From Bisbaumannia pacifica (GTDB lineage: Bacteria; Pseudomonadota; Gammaproteobacteria; Pseudomonadales; Halomonadaceae), in assembly GCF_007989625.1 (NCBI RefSeq), contig NZ_BJUK01000010.1, positions 1 through 64,000 of the forward strand: a stretch of 64,000 nucleotides of DNA, written 5' to 3'. The notes under the pieces were generated by a model that was not told the DNA's origin, did no database searches, and saw nothing but the letters and a program-made list of their open reading frames with translations. Numbering within the stretch: the first letter of the stretch is position 1; each line of letters starts with the position of its first letter. Position numbers and translations under genes: made by a program. Below are positions 19,937 to 28,606 of this stretch, in pieces.

Positions 19937-20236
19937 TTAGGGCAGCACCTTCTTGAAGGGCTTGACGGTGACCTTGGCGTAGACGCCGGCGATCACATAG
20001 GGGTCCACGTCCGCCCAGGCCTGGGCGGCCTGGAGGTCCTCGAACTCGGCCACCACCAGGCTGCCGCTGAAGCCCGCCTCGCCCGGGTCGTCGCTGTCCA
20101 CCGCCGGGTGGGGACCGGCCAGCACCAGGCGGCCCTCGTCGCGCAGTTTCTCCAGGCGCGCTAGGTGATCGGGGCGAGCGGCCATGCGGCGCTCGAGGCT
20201 GTTATTCACATCTTCACTGATGATGGCGTAGAGCAT
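19937..20236 (-). CDS. yciI: YciI family protein
   Basis: This 99-residue protein has the YciI fold signature: [10 protein letters not shown] at the start, [24 protein letters not shown] with the conserved His/Asp pair, and [22 protein letters not shown]. Family members are small dimeric proteins related to muconolactone isomerase; the cellular role is undefined. AAGGAT lies 8-10 nt before the ATG. It is divergent from rnm. Confidence 0.93.
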   Translation of the reverse strand: MLYAIISEDVNNSLERRMAARPDHLARLEKLRDEGRLVLAGPHPAVDSDDPGEAGFSGSLVVAEFEDLQAAQAWADVDPYVIAGVYAKVTVKPFKKVLP

Positions 20237-20333
20237 GGGTGAATCCTTGCAGGATATGCGACGGGCAGGTGCCGGGCCCCGGTGGCCTGCGGTTGACCGC
20301 GGCCGGTGGGGCGCGCACCATGGAGGCCCTATT

Positions 20334-21257
20334 TTGACAAAGACGCCCGCCGGCGTCATGCCGATGCCCGATTCTTCCCCGCTCGCCGACTCCCTGGCCG
20401 AGGTCACCGGCCTCGATCTGCATATGCACTCCACCGCATCCGACGGGGCCCTGGCCCCCGCCGAGCTGATGGCCCTGTGCCGGGCCCGGGGCCTGACCCA
20501 CCTGGCGCTGACCGACCACGATACCCTGGAGGGCGTCGCCGAGGCGGAGAAGGCCGCTCGGGAGTTGGGCCTGCGCCTGCTGCCCGCCACCGAGCTCTCC
20601 TCGCAATGGGGCGGGGTCAATATCCACGTGGTGGCGCTGTTGCCCGAGGGCGCCCATGGGCCCCTGGCCGACGGCCTGGCCGAGCAGGCGCGCGCCCGGG
20701 CGGCGCGGGCCGAGGAGATCGCCCGGCGGCTGGAAGCCATCGGCCTGGACGACGCCCTGGCCAAGGCCCGGGCCCAGGCCGGCAGCGAGCGTCCCCTGGG
20801 GCGCCCCGACTTCGCCCGGGCGTTGGTCGCCGATGGCCTGGTCAAGGATATCGGCACGGCCTTCAAGAAGTACCTGGGTAACGGCAAGCGCGGCGATATC
20901 AAGGCCCACTGGCCCGCCCTGGAGACGGTGGTGGCCTGGGTGGTGGCCGCCGGCGGGGTGGCGGTGCTGGCCCATCCGCTGCGCTATGGCATGACCCGGC
21001 GCAAGCGCGGCCTGCTGTTGGACGCCTTCCGGGGCGCCGGCGGCGAGGCGGTGGAGCTGGTCAGTGGCTTCCAGAACCCCGACCAGACCCGCGACCTGGC
21101 CCGCCAGTTGATCGAGCGCGACCTCGCGGGTTCCCTGGGCAGCGACTTCCACGCCCCGGGTGGTCCCCTGGCCCCCGGCAGCATGAGCCCGGTGCCCCGG
21201 GTCGCGGTGACGCCGGTCTGGCACCACCCTCGGTTGGCGGGCTTTGCCGCCGCCTGA
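20334..21257 (+). CDS. rnm: PHP-domain RNase AM (YciV)
   Basis: RNase AM is a 5'-3' exoribonuclease of the PHP superfamily that trims 5' ends of rRNAs and degrades short RNA. The metal-binding motifs are present: [17 protein letters not shown], a Glu in [22 protein letters not shown] and GSDFHAPGG. The start used is TTG at 20334, because GGAGG lies exactly 7 nt before it; the first ATG (20358) has no ribosome site. This gives 307 aa (E. coli 293). It is followed by yciO in the same direction, as in many gammaproteobacteria. Confidence 0.92.
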   Translation: MTKTPAGVMPMPDSSPLADSLAEVTGLDLHMHSTASDGALAPAELMALCRARGLTHLALTDHDTLEGVAEAEKAARELGLRLLPATELSSQWGGVNIHVVALLPEGAHGPLADGLAEQARARAARAEEIARRLEAIGLDDALAKARAQAGSERPLGRPDFARALVADGLVKDIGTAFKKYLGNGKRGDIKAHWPALETVVAWVVAAGGVAVLAHPLRYGMTRRKRGLLLDAFRGAGGEAVELVSGFQNPDQTRDLARQLIERDLAGSLGSDFHAPGGPLAPGSMSPVPRVAVTPVWHHPRLAGFAAA

Positions 21258-21339
21258 GCCGCGGCGTATGCTGAGATCCATGCCCGGGCCGAGGCGTCGC
21301 CTTGGCTCGCTTCTCCCGGACTCAGTGCAAGGAGCCCGC

Positions 21340-21960
21340 ATGAGCCAGTTCTTCCAGATCCATCCCGAGAATCCCCAGAAGCGCTTGATCGATGGCGCCA
21401 TCGAGATCATTCGCCGCGGCGGCGTGGTCGCCTACCCCACCGACTCCGGCTATGCCCTGGGCTGCCACCTGGGGGACAAGAAGGCGGTGGAGCGCATCAA
21501 GCGCCTGCGCCAGCTGGATGACAAGCACAACTTCACCCTGGTCTGCTCGGACCTCTCCGAGATCGGCACCTACGCCAAGGTGGACAATGACGTCTTCCGC
21601 CTGCTCAAGGCGCATACCCCCGGCGCCTACACCTTCATCCTCCAGGCCACCACCGAGGTGCCGCGGCTGCTGTTGCATCCCAAGCGCCGCTCCATCGGCG
21701 TGCGGGTGCCGGATCACCGCATCACCCATGCCCTGCTGGCAGCCCTGGGCGAGCCGCTGATGAGCGTGACCCTGATCCCGGTGGGGGAGGAGTTGCCGAT
21801 GACCGACGCCGAGGAGATCCGCGAGCGCTACGCCAATCAGCTCGACCTGATCATCGACGGCGGCGCCTGCCAGCTGGAGGCCACCAGCGTGGTGGACCTG
21901 CGCGAGCTGCCGCCGACCATCGTCCGCGAGGGCCGGGGGGATCTCTCCCCCTTCCAGTAA
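21340..21960 (+). CDS. yciO: YciO/Sua5/YrdC-type threonylcarbamoyl-AMP synthase-like protein
   Basis: The 206-residue protein begins MSQFFQIHPENPQKRLI and carries the YrdC fold motifs YPTDSGYALGCHL, KHNFTLVCSDLSEIGTYA and PGAYTFILQAT with KRRSIGVRVPDH. Length equals E. coli YciO. YrdC/TsaC paralogs make threonylcarbamoyl-AMP for tRNA t6A; whether YciO does so is debated. AAGGAG precedes the ATG; the longer open frame from 21244 adds an unconserved segment. Confidence 0.92.
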   Translation: MSQFFQIHPENPQKRLIDGAIEIIRRGGVVAYPTDSGYALGCHLGDKKAVERIKRLRQLDDKHNFTLVCSDLSEIGTYAKVDNDVFRLLKAHTPGAYTFILQATTEVPRLLLHPKRRSIGVRVPDHRITHALLAALGEPLMSVTLIPVGEELPMTDAEEIRERYANQLDLIIDGGACQLEATSVVDLRELPPTIVREGRGDLSPFQ

Positions 21961-21980
21961 GACGCACCGCCTTTTTCGTC

Positions 21981-22011
21981 GACGCTGCCCGGCCCCTGGC
22001 CGGGCAGCGTC
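21981..22011 (+). terminator. Strong stem-loop after yciO
   Basis: A perfect 14-bp stem GACGCTGCCCGGCC (21981-21994) with its complement at 21998-22011 and a CCT loop, 20 nt after the yciO stop. There is no T tract on its 3' side, so the terminator call rests on the stem and position only. Confidence 0.55.
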
Positions 22012-22183
22012 GTGTCGGGGTGTCGCAAAGAAGCCGCGAAGGGTCGCAACGAGCCAGGCGAGGGTGACAACCTGCGCTAGATTTAATTTGAACGAGCAAT
22101 AAAAATAAAATACGCTGTTTTTTGTCGATTTCGATAACAGCATGTAATGGATTGGCTGCGGCCGATCCTCACAGGAGCCACGC

Positions 22184-22966
22184 ATGACCCCCAACAAGAA
22201 GCGATTCCCCGCCCTGCTGGCCGGCCTGGCCGCCGCCTCCTTCGCCGCCACCGCCAGTGCCGAGGCGCCCGCCGAGGAGGCGACCCTCTGCGATCAACAG
22301 GCCTATGCCATGGGCCTGCGCTATCAGCAGCAGTCCGCCGAAGTGGCGGCGCTCCAGCGTCAGGGGTATGCCCTGGCCACCCTGCGCCTGGAACAGGCCA
22401 TCGAACGGCATGGCGAGGACGCCGACCTGGCGATCATCACCGACCTGGACGAGACGGTGATCGACAACGGCGCCCTGCTGGTACGCGATATGCAGCGCTG
22501 CCACGATTACACCAGCTGGGACACCTGGAAGCACTGGGAGCGTGAGGGCGAGCCGCGGCTGATCCCCGGCGCCGGGGACTTCCTCGAGTATGCCGATGCC
22601 CAGGGCGTGGCCATCTACTATGTCTCCGACCGCTACGACGAGAACAAGGCCGCGACCCTGGCCACCCTGGAGGGGCTGGGGCTGCCGCAGGTCGGCGACG
22701 ACAGCGTGCTGCTGCTGGGCCCGCCCAAGCAGGAGCGCCGCGATCTGGTGGAAGAGCAGCACACCCTGGTGATGCTGCTCGGCGATACCCTGCACGACTT
22801 CTCCGAGGCCTTCGTCAGCAGCGTACCCCTGGCCGAGCAGCACGCCGAGCTCGAGGCCAATGCCGAGCGCATCGGCGTCGACTGGATCGTCTTCCCCAAT
22901 GCCACCTACGGCACCTGGGACGATGCCGAGCTGGAGGCCTGGGACGCGCCCTTCGTGACCGAATAA
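22184..22966 (+). CDS. Periplasmic HAD-family acid phosphatase (class C, e(P4)-like)
   Basis: The 260-residue protein has a Sec signal peptide (cleavage likely ATASA-EAP), and the HAD motif IITDLDETVIDN with two catalytic Asp. Later come IYYVSDRYDE and LLGDTLHDFS, where two more Asp complete the DDDD-type class C phosphatase set. Relatives such as H. influenzae e(P4) and OlpA hydrolyse nucleoside monophosphates. Unlike those it has no lipobox Cys, so it should be soluble in the periplasm. The upstream 100 nt are AT-rich, with an inverted GCTGTT/AACAGC pair (22114-22119, 22136-22141) that could be an operator. Confidence 0.88.
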   Translation: MTPNKKRFPALLAGLAAASFAATASAEAPAEEATLCDQQAYAMGLRYQQQSAEVAALQRQGYALATLRLEQAIERHGEDADLAIITDLDETVIDNGALLVRDMQRCHDYTSWDTWKHWEREGEPRLIPGAGDFLEYADAQGVAIYYVSDRYDENKAATLATLEGLGLPQVGDDSVLLLGPPKQERRDLVEEQHTLVMLLGDTLHDFSEAFVSSVPLAEQHAELEANAERIGVDWIVFPNATYGTWDDAELEAWDAPFVTE

Positions 22967-23012
22967 GCGCGAGTCGAAGGCCCGTGGCAGGGCCGGCCGA
23001 GGAGGCGTCCGC

Positions 23013-23909
23013 TCAGGCGGGCGCCTCCTCGTCGTTGGAGGGGGAGGCATCGGGCTCCTCCCGGGGATCCGGGGTCTCCTCGTCGAGCCAGGTGCCGCAC
23101 AACAGGCAGTATTTGGCGCGCTTCTCGTGACGGTCGTGGCCGCAGCCGGGGCAGGCCTCGTCGGAGTAGCGATCGGCGCGGATCGAGCGAATCACCTCCG
23201 CGGAGAAGACCCCGGTGGGCACGGCGATGATCGAGTAGCCGATCAGCATCACCATCACCGAGATCGCCTGGCCGAGGGGGGTGACCGGCACGATGTCTCC
23301 GTAGCCCACGGTGGTCAGGGTGACGATGGCCCAGTAGATGGCGGTGGGAATGCTGCTGAAGCCGGCCTCCGCCGGCTCGATCAGGTAGACCAGCGAGGCG
23401 AAGATGGTCACCAGCATGAAGACGCTGAACAGGAACAGGAAGATCTGGTGGGTGCTGCGCTTGAGGGCCTCCACCAGCAGCCGGGCTTCACCGACGAACT
23501 GCATCAGACGCAGGATGCGGAAGATACGCAGCACCCGCAGCAGGCGGATCACCACCAGGGACTGGGCCCCGGGAACCAGCAGCACCAGCCAGGTGGGCAG
23601 GATCGCCAGGACATCGATGACCCCGTAGAAGCTCTTCAGGTAGCCCAGCGGCTTGTCGAGGCAGTAGAGGCGCAGCGCCAGCTCCAGGGTAAAGGCCAGG
23701 GTGAAGCCCCACTCCAGCCAGTAGAAGGCGGGGCCATAGGCGGCCCGGTAGGCCGGCACGCTATCCAGTATTACCACCAGCACGCTGGCCAGGATGGCCA
23801 CGATCAGGGCGATATCGAAGCCCTTGGCCAGCGGCGTATCGGACTCGAAGATCACCTGGAAGACCCGAGTGCGCAGGCCCTCGGCGGCGGGCTTGAAGGA
23901 CGTGGTCAT
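23013..23909 (-). CDS. Voltage-gated-type potassium channel with C-terminal zinc ribbon
   Basis: The 298-residue protein has six membrane helices. S4 is arginine-rich (VVIRLLRVLRIFRILRL, about residues 119-135), and the pore loop has the K+ selectivity filter TTVGYGD (199-205). After S6 come four cysteines, C253PGC and C268LLC, forming a zinc-ribbon-like knuckle, then an acidic disordered tail. Several proteobacterial ion transporter proteins carry such ribbons; its function is unknown. It lies 21 nt downstream of the CYTH gene on the same strand and is probably co-transcribed with it. Confidence 0.9.
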   Translation of the reverse strand: MTTSFKPAAEGLRTRVFQVIFESDTPLAKGFDIALIVAILASVLVVILDSVPAYRAAYGPAFYWLEWGFTLAFTLELALRLYCLDKPLGYLKSFYGVIDVLAILPTWLVLLVPGAQSLVVIRLLRVLRIFRILRLMQFVGEARLLVEALKRSTHQIFLFLFSVFMLVTIFASLVYLIEPAEAGFSSIPTAIYWAIVTLTTVGYGDIVPVTPLGQAISVMVMLIGYSIIAVPTGVFSAEVIRSIRADRYSDEACPGCGHDRHEKRAKYCLLCGTWLDEETPDPREEPDASPSNDEEAPA

Positions 23910-23930
23910 AAAGCGCCTCCTGCTCGGGGC

Positions 23931-24782
23931 TCAGGCGTGAAGGTATCGCGCCAGGCTCAGGGCCTCGCCGCCGAGGGCCGCGGTCCCCCCTTCGCCGAGG
24001 GCGTCGGCCAGGGCCTGGGCGAGGCGTCGGGTGATGGCGTCGCCATCGTCCAGGCTCGCCAGCCGGGCATAGGCACGCTGGGCCTCGGCGAGGAAGCCCC
24101 CGTCACGGCTGTCGCCCAGGGCATCCAGGGCGGCGATGGCGCGGCGCTCCAGGTCGAGGGCCGTCTCGCCCTCCGGCAGGGGCCAGTGGCCGGCTAACAG
24201 GGCCGCGCCCCGGGCCGCCTTGCTGGCGTTGGCGGGGCGCAGTGCCACCACCTCGGCGAGCCGCTCGGCCAGTTGCCAGAGGGCGGCGGGTTCGCCCTCC
24301 TCGAGTTCCAGTTCCAGCTCGCGGATGGCCGCGTGGCGCTGCCCGGCGCGAATCTCGCCCTCGTCCAGGGCCAGCTCGATACGGCTGCCCTGCCAGTCGA
24401 GGTGCCAGCGGCGGCGCCGGAAGTCGGTGCTGAAGCGTGGTTCGAGGCACTCCAGCAGCTCCACCGGTAACGCCGCCATGGGCGGCAGGGTGGCCAGTCC
24501 GGCCAGGTCCAGGGCCTCGCCGGCCACCGGCCACTCCCATTCGCCGCGCTGCGACAGGCCGCCCTGGCTCTGGCCGGCGGTCTTCAGGGTCTGCACCCAG
24601 CCGTCGGCGGTACGCCTCAGGCGCAGCGCCATGCGTGCCGCCTCCAGCTCGCCACGGGGCGTGTCGAAGTAGGTGTTGGCCAGATCCAGGCATTCGGGGG
24701 AGCGGCTCAGCAGGGGATGGGCCAGCAGTCGCTGGGGGCCGTCTACGGGCAGGGCGAGCTTGAGCTCGATCTCTTGGGCCAT
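23931..24782 (-). CDS. CYTH-domain inorganic triphosphatase (YgiF-like)
   Basis: The N-terminal CYTH domain begins MAQEIELKL, with the ExExK signature (Glu4, Glu6, Lys8). Paired basic and acidic strand residues follow (LRLRRTADGWVQTLK, ELALDEGEIRAG, ELELELEEGEP) and line the triphosphate tunnel. The C-terminal 100 residues are helical and resemble a short remnant of the CHAD domain found in E. coli YgiF (433 aa); here the total is 283. It probably hydrolyses inorganic triphosphate. It is divergent from the DUF47-pit phosphate pair, which fits a phosphate theme. Confidence 0.88.
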   Translation of the reverse strand: MAQEIELKLALPVDGPQRLLAHPLLSRSPECLDLANTYFDTPRGELEAARMALRLRRTADGWVQTLKTAGQSQGGLSQRGEWEWPVAGEALDLAGLATLPPMAALPVELLECLEPRFSTDFRRRRWHLDWQGSRIELALDEGEIRAGQRHAAIRELELELEEGEPAALWQLAERLAEVVALRPANASKAARGAALLAGHWPLPEGETALDLERRAIAALDALGDSRDGGFLAEAQRAYARLASLDDGDAITRRLAQALADALGEGGTAALGGEALSLARYLHA

Positions 24783-24817
24783 GGGGGTTTCCTGTGTGAC
24801 GAAGGGGTGAATTTTTT

Positions 24818-24846
24818 ATGACGCTGGCGGCCTCAATCACTATACT
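24818..24846 (+). promoter_or_regulatory. Putative sigma70 promoter for DUF47-pit
   Basis: ATGACG (24818-24823) and TATACT (24841-24846) are separated by 17 bp, ending 32 nt before the DUF47 start codon. The -10 matches TATAAT at five of six positions, the -35 at four of six. Confidence 0.5.
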
Positions 24847-24878
24847 GACGCCGCCAATTCCCAAGTGCGAATTCTCCT

Positions 24879-25559
24879 ATGGTGACTCCCAACCCCTTTT
24901 CCGCGATGTTTGGCCGTTCGCCATTCCAGCCGCTGTTAGCGCATATCGTCAAGGCCAGCGAGGCCGCGAATGAGCTGCTGCCCTTCTTCGAAGCGACCCT
25001 GACCGGCGACTGGGACACGGCGGCTCGCCATCGTGAGACGATCACCCGCCTGGAACACGAGGCCGATGAGCTCAAGACCGAGCTGCGCCTCAACCTGCCC
25101 AATACCATGTTCCTGCCGGTCTCCCGTTCCGATCTGCTCGACCTGATCAGCGTACAGGACAAGATCGCCAACAAGGCACGGGATATCACCGGCATCATGC
25201 TGGGTCGCCAGATGCAGGTGCCCGAGGCCCTGGCCGGCCCCATGCGCGACTACCTACACACCTCGGTGGGCGCCGTGACCCAGGCCCGCAAGGCGCTGGA
25301 AGAGCTCAAGGATCTGCTGGAGTCCGGCTTCGGTCGCAACGTTTCCGACGTGATGCAGAACCTGATCCGTGAGCTGCACACCCTGGAACACCAGGCCGAT
25401 GGCCAGCAGGTGGCGATCCGCCGTCAGCTCTTCGAGCTGGAGAGCGAGCTGCCGCCGGTGGACGTGATGTTCCTCTACCAGATCATCGATTGGATCGGCG
25501 AGCTCTCCGACCGCGCCGAGCGGGTCGGCAGTCGCCTGCAGATCCTCACCGCTCGCTGA
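24879..25559 (+). CDS. DUF47/TIGR00153 phosphate-transport accessory protein
   Basis: The 226-residue all-helical protein is PhoU-like and belongs to the DUF47/TIGR00153 family. Recognisable segments are NELLPFFEATLTGDWD, ITRLEHEADELKTELR (conserved E-x3-D metal-binding helix), ISVQDKIANKARDITGIML and LEHQADGQQ. Family genes nearly always precede a Pit-type phosphate transporter, as here (96-nt gap), and are thought to modulate its activity. Confidence 0.93.
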   Translation: MVTPNPFSAMFGRSPFQPLLAHIVKASEAANELLPFFEATLTGDWDTAARHRETITRLEHEADELKTELRLNLPNTMFLPVSRSDLLDLISVQDKIANKARDITGIMLGRQMQVPEALAGPMRDYLHTSVGAVTQARKALEELKDLLESGFGRNVSDVMQNLIRELHTLEHQADGQQVAIRRQLFELESELPPVDVMFLYQIIDWIGELSDRAERVGSRLQILTAR

Positions 25560-25654
25560 GGCCGGCGCCACCGCGCCGCCCGGCTCCGGTCCGCGGGGCA
25601 ACCCCGTCGCGGACCCCTCGCATTCCTCCGACACCTACATAGGATCCAAGCCCT

Positions 25655-26920
25655 ATGTCGATCATTGCGCAGCACGGCGAAATCTTCATTATCCTGGCCT
25701 GTCTCTTCGGCTTCTTCATGGCCTGGGGGGTGGGGGCCAATGACGTGGCCAACGCCATGGGCACCTCGGTGGGCTCCCGGGCCATCACCATCAAGCAGGC
25801 GATCATCATCGCCGTGATCTTCGAGTTCCTCGGTGCCTGGCTGGCCGGCGGCGAGGTCACCGATACCGTCCGCAAGGGCATCATCGACCCGGCGTTGTTG
25901 ACCGACACGCCGCAGCTACTGGTCTACGGCATGCTGGCGGCGCTGCTGGCCGCGGCCACCTGGTTGCTGATCGCCTCCATGAAGGGCTGGCCGGTCTCCA
26001 CCACCCACTCCATCGTCGGTGCCATCGTCGGCTTCGCGGTGGCGGGGCTGGGCGCGGCCTCCGTGGATTGGGGCGCGGTCGGCAAGATCGCCGCCAGTTG
26101 GGTGGTGTCGCCGCTGTTGTCCGGTACCATTGCCTTCGGCCTGTTCAAGACGGTACAGCATCTGATCTTCGAGGCCCGCGACCCCTTCGCCGCTGCCAAG
26201 CGCTATGTGCCGGTCTATATCTTCCTGGTGGGCTTCGTGGTGGCCATGGTGACCCTGGTCAAGGGCCTCAAGCATATCGGCCTCGACTTCTCCTATACCC
26301 AGAGCTTCCTGCTGTCGGTGGTGCTCGGCCTGATCATCACGGGCATCGGCGTCCTGCTGGAGCGTCGGGTCGATTACCAGAAGAGCGCCGGCGATGCCTT
26401 CGGCTATGGTGGCGTGGAGCGGGTCTTCGGCGTGCTAATGCTGTTTACCGCCTGCGCCATGGCCTTCGCCCACGGCTCCAATGACGTGGCCAATGCGGTG
26501 GGGCCGCTGGCGGCGATCATCAGCGTGGTGCAAAGTGGCGGTGCCGTCGAAGGCGCCTCCCTGGTGCCCTGGTGGGTGCTGGTGCTGGGTGGTGGTGGCA
26601 TCGTCTTCGGCCTGGTGACCTATGGCCGCAAGGTGATCGCCACCGTGGGCACCGGGATCACCGAGCTGACCCCCAGCCGCGGCTTCGCCGCCACCCTGGC
26701 CGCCGCCACCACCGTGGTGCTGGCCTCGGGCACCGGCCTGCCGATCTCCACCACCCATACCCTGGTGGGCGCGGTGCTGGGCGTGGGCCTGGCCCGCGGC
26801 ATGTCGGCGCTGAACCTACGGGTCATCGGCACCATCGCCATGTCCTGGCTGATCACCCTGCCCGCCGGTGCCGGCCTGGCGATCCTCTTCTTCTTTATGT
26901 TCAAGGGGATGTTTGGCTAA
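25655..26920 (+). CDS. pitA: Inorganic phosphate transporter, Pit family
   Basis: Pit proteins import phosphate as a metal-phosphate complex with proton symport. The 421-residue protein shows the two inverted PiT repeats: GANDVANAMGTSVGSRAI near residue 29 and GSNDVANAVGPLAAI near residue 275. Each is followed by a PISTTH-type loop (WPVSTTHSIVGA, LPISTTHTLVGA), with about ten helices and a long central cytoplasmic loop (about residues 165-245). Paired with the DUF47 gene upstream. Confidence 0.95.
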   Translation: MSIIAQHGEIFIILACLFGFFMAWGVGANDVANAMGTSVGSRAITIKQAIIIAVIFEFLGAWLAGGEVTDTVRKGIIDPALLTDTPQLLVYGMLAALLAAATWLLIASMKGWPVSTTHSIVGAIVGFAVAGLGAASVDWGAVGKIAASWVVSPLLSGTIAFGLFKTVQHLIFEARDPFAAAKRYVPVYIFLVGFVVAMVTLVKGLKHIGLDFSYTQSFLLSVVLGLIITGIGVLLERRVDYQKSAGDAFGYGGVERVFGVLMLFTACAMAFAHGSNDVANAVGPLAAIISVVQSGGAVEGASLVPWWVLVLGGGGIVFGLVTYGRKVIATVGTGITELTPSRGFAATLAAATTVVLASGTGLPISTTHTLVGAVLGVGLARGMSALNLRVIGTIAMSWLITLPAGAGLAILFFFMFKGMFG

Positions 26921-26948
26921 GCGGCCAGACGCACAGAGTCGGTGAAGA

Positions 26949-26978
26949 AACGGCGGCGCCCAAGGGTGCCGCCGTTTT
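26949..26978 (+). terminator. Terminator after pitA
   Basis: AACGGCGGCGCC pairs with GGTGCCGCCGTT (26965-26976, one G-T pair) around a 4-nt loop, ending in TTTT. It is 29 nt after the pitA stop. Confidence 0.85.
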
Positions 26979-27038
26979 GCATGGCTTGCTATAGTCGAAG
27001 CTCACTTTATCCGTTCACCTGCTGCCGGAGTGCGGCCC

Positions 27039-28349
27039 TTGAATAAGCGCTTTCCCTTCGTCGACTGGTTCCGTAACTCGTCCCCCTATATCAATGCCCA
27101 CCGCGGCCGAACCTTCGTCATCCTGATCGAGGGCGAGGCCATGGCCGAGGGCCGAGGCGAGCAACTGATCCAGGACCTGGCCCTGCTGCATACCCTGGGC
27201 GTGCGCCTGGTGGTGGTCTACGGCATTCGCCCCCAGGTGCGACAGGCGCTGCGCGACGATGGCATTACCCCCTATCGCCACGAAGGACGCTGGGTCGCCG
27301 ACGATACCATCATGGCTCGGGTCGAACGCATCGCCGCCGAGCAGCGGCTATGGCTGGAGGCGCGCCTCTCCGTGGGCCTGCCCAATACGCCCCTGCATGG
27401 GGTGGAATTGACCGCCGTCTCCGGCAACCTGGTGATGGCCAAGCCCCTGGGCGTGCGCGAGGGCATCGACTACGACCGCAGCGGCGAGGTGCGGCGCGTT
27501 CGCGCCACGGCGATTCAGGGCCTGCTCGATCAGGGCTCCCTGGTGGTCCTGCCGCCCCTGGGCTTCTCGAGTACCGGTGAGGTGTTCGACCTGGATGCCG
27601 CCGAGGTCGCGCAGCAGGCGGCGGTGGCGCTGGGCGCCGACAAGCTGATCCTGCTGGGGGAGGCGGCGGGGCTACACGATGCCAGCGGCCAGCTGCAGCG
27701 CCAGCTGACCCCCGCCGAGGCGACGCCGCTGATGGAGCGCGCCGCTCCCGGCAGCGAGCTGGCTCGCCACCTGGGGGCCGCCTGCGGCGCGGCCCGCCAC
27801 GGCGTGGCCCGTACCCACCTGCTCTCCTGGCTCGATCATGACGCCCTGCTGGGGGAGCTGTTCACCCGCGACGGGGTGGGCACCATGATCACCCAGCACC
27901 GCTACGAGCAGCTGCGTGCCGCCGAGCTGGCCGACGTCGGGGGACTGCTGGAACTGCTGGAGCCCCTGGAGCGCCGCGGTATGCTGGTGGCTCGCTCCCG
28001 GGAGCGCCTGGAGCACGAGATCGACGACTATGTGCTGATTGATCGCGATGGCATGGTGATCGGCTGTGCCGCCCTGCACTGCTTCGGCGATGCCGAGATG
28101 GGCGAGCTGGCCTGCGTGGCGGTGCATGGTGACTACCGCGGTGGTGCCCGGGGGGAGCTGTTGCTGGCCGAGGTGGAGCGTCGCGCCCGTCGCCTGGGGC
28201 TGACGGCGTTGTTCGCGTTGACCACCCATACCGCCCACTGGTTCTTCGAGCACGGCTTCCAGCTCGCCTCGGTGGCGGATCTGCCGCCCATGAAGCGCGA
28301 GGCTTATAACCAGGCACGCAAGTCGAAGGTGCTGATCAAGGCCCTCTGA
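27039..28349 (+). CDS. argA: Amino-acid N-acetyltransferase (N-acetylglutamate synthase)
   Basis: ArgA acetylates glutamate with acetyl-CoA, the first step of arginine synthesis. It has an N-terminal amino-acid-kinase fold (SSPYINAHRGRTFVILIEGEA ... LVVVYGIRPQVRQAL) and a C-terminal GNAT domain (LACVAVHGDYRGGARGELLLAEVE, HWFFEHGF). I use the TTG at 27039, giving 436 aa starting MNKRFPFVDWFR, because GGAG ends 8 nt before it. The GTG at 27030 overlaps the ribosome site itself. Regulation by arginine feedback is known for the family. Confidence 0.95.
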   Translation: MNKRFPFVDWFRNSSPYINAHRGRTFVILIEGEAMAEGRGEQLIQDLALLHTLGVRLVVVYGIRPQVRQALRDDGITPYRHEGRWVADDTIMARVERIAAEQRLWLEARLSVGLPNTPLHGVELTAVSGNLVMAKPLGVREGIDYDRSGEVRRVRATAIQGLLDQGSLVVLPPLGFSSTGEVFDLDAAEVAQQAAVALGADKLILLGEAAGLHDASGQLQRQLTPAEATPLMERAAPGSELARHLGAACGAARHGVARTHLLSWLDHDALLGELFTRDGVGTMITQHRYEQLRAAELADVGGLLELLEPLERRGMLVARSRERLEHEIDDYVLIDRDGMVIGCAALHCFGDAEMGELACVAVHGDYRGGARGELLLAEVERRARRLGLTALFALTTHTAHWFFEHGFQLASVADLPPMKREAYNQARKSKVLIKAL

Positions 28350-28399
28350 GCGATGGCCCCGGAGGGTGCGTGTCGCCGCCCGGGGCCCGCTTCGGGCCA

Positions 28400-28407
28400 G
28401 GTGTCGC
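28400..28407 (+). promoter_or_regulatory. Conserved GGTGTCGC half-site upstream of RNA1
   Basis: GGTGTCGC lies 194 nt before the GC of the sigma54 promoter. The same octamer is found 195 nt before the second sigma54 promoter (29097-29104). TGTC is one half of the enterobacterial GlrR operator TGTC-N10-GACA; the second half is not present here. Confidence 0.45.
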
Positions 28408-28465
28408 AGAAAAGAATATATTAACCATCTGATTTTAAAGAATTAATTGAGATTCTTTGCAAAAA

Positions 28466-28483
28466 CGTCGGAGAATCGCGACG
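28466..28483. promoter_or_regulatory. Putative GlrR operator of RNA1 (CGTC-N10-GACG)
   Basis: CGTCGGAGAATCGCGACG is an inverted repeat (extended to AACGTCG...CGACGTT, 28464-28485) of the same form as TGTC-N10-GACA, the GlrR site described for E. coli glmY/glmZ. Its centre (28474.5) is 119.5 nt before the GC of the sigma54 promoter, exactly as for the copy at 29164. About -132 from the expected start is a normal enhancer position. Confidence 0.7.
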
Positions 28484-28547
28484 TTCTTCCCGCCTTTCCC
28501 GGGGGCGTCCGCCCCCGTTCCCGTCTCCCCCTCGTACGAAATATTTA

Positions 28548-28560
28548 TAAATAGTTGATT
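28548..28560 (-). promoter_or_regulatory. IHF site of RNA1 promoter
   Basis: The minus strand reads AATCAACTATTTA, a full match to the IHF consensus WATCAA-N4-TTR. It lies between the putative GlrR site and the sigma54 promoter, where IHF bending would bring activator and polymerase together. Confidence 0.7.
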
Positions 28561-28580
28561 TTTAAGTGATTTTAAAAAAG

Positions 28581-28596
28581 TGGCACGAGTGTCGCT
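28581..28596 (+). promoter_or_regulatory. Sigma54 promoter of RNA1
   Basis: TGGCACGAGTGTCGCT has GG (28582-28583) and GC (28594-28595) exactly 10 nt apart, with TGGCACG matching the -24 consensus fully and TCGCT close to TTGCW at -12. Transcription should start near 28607. Confidence 0.85.
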
Positions 28597-28606
28597 ATAG
28601 TCAGGG

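Noticed and set aside
28384-28398. GGCCCG-CTT-CGGGCC hairpin after argA as a terminator
   Set aside because: Only 6 bp with no T tract; it may still end argA mRNA but cannot be supported.
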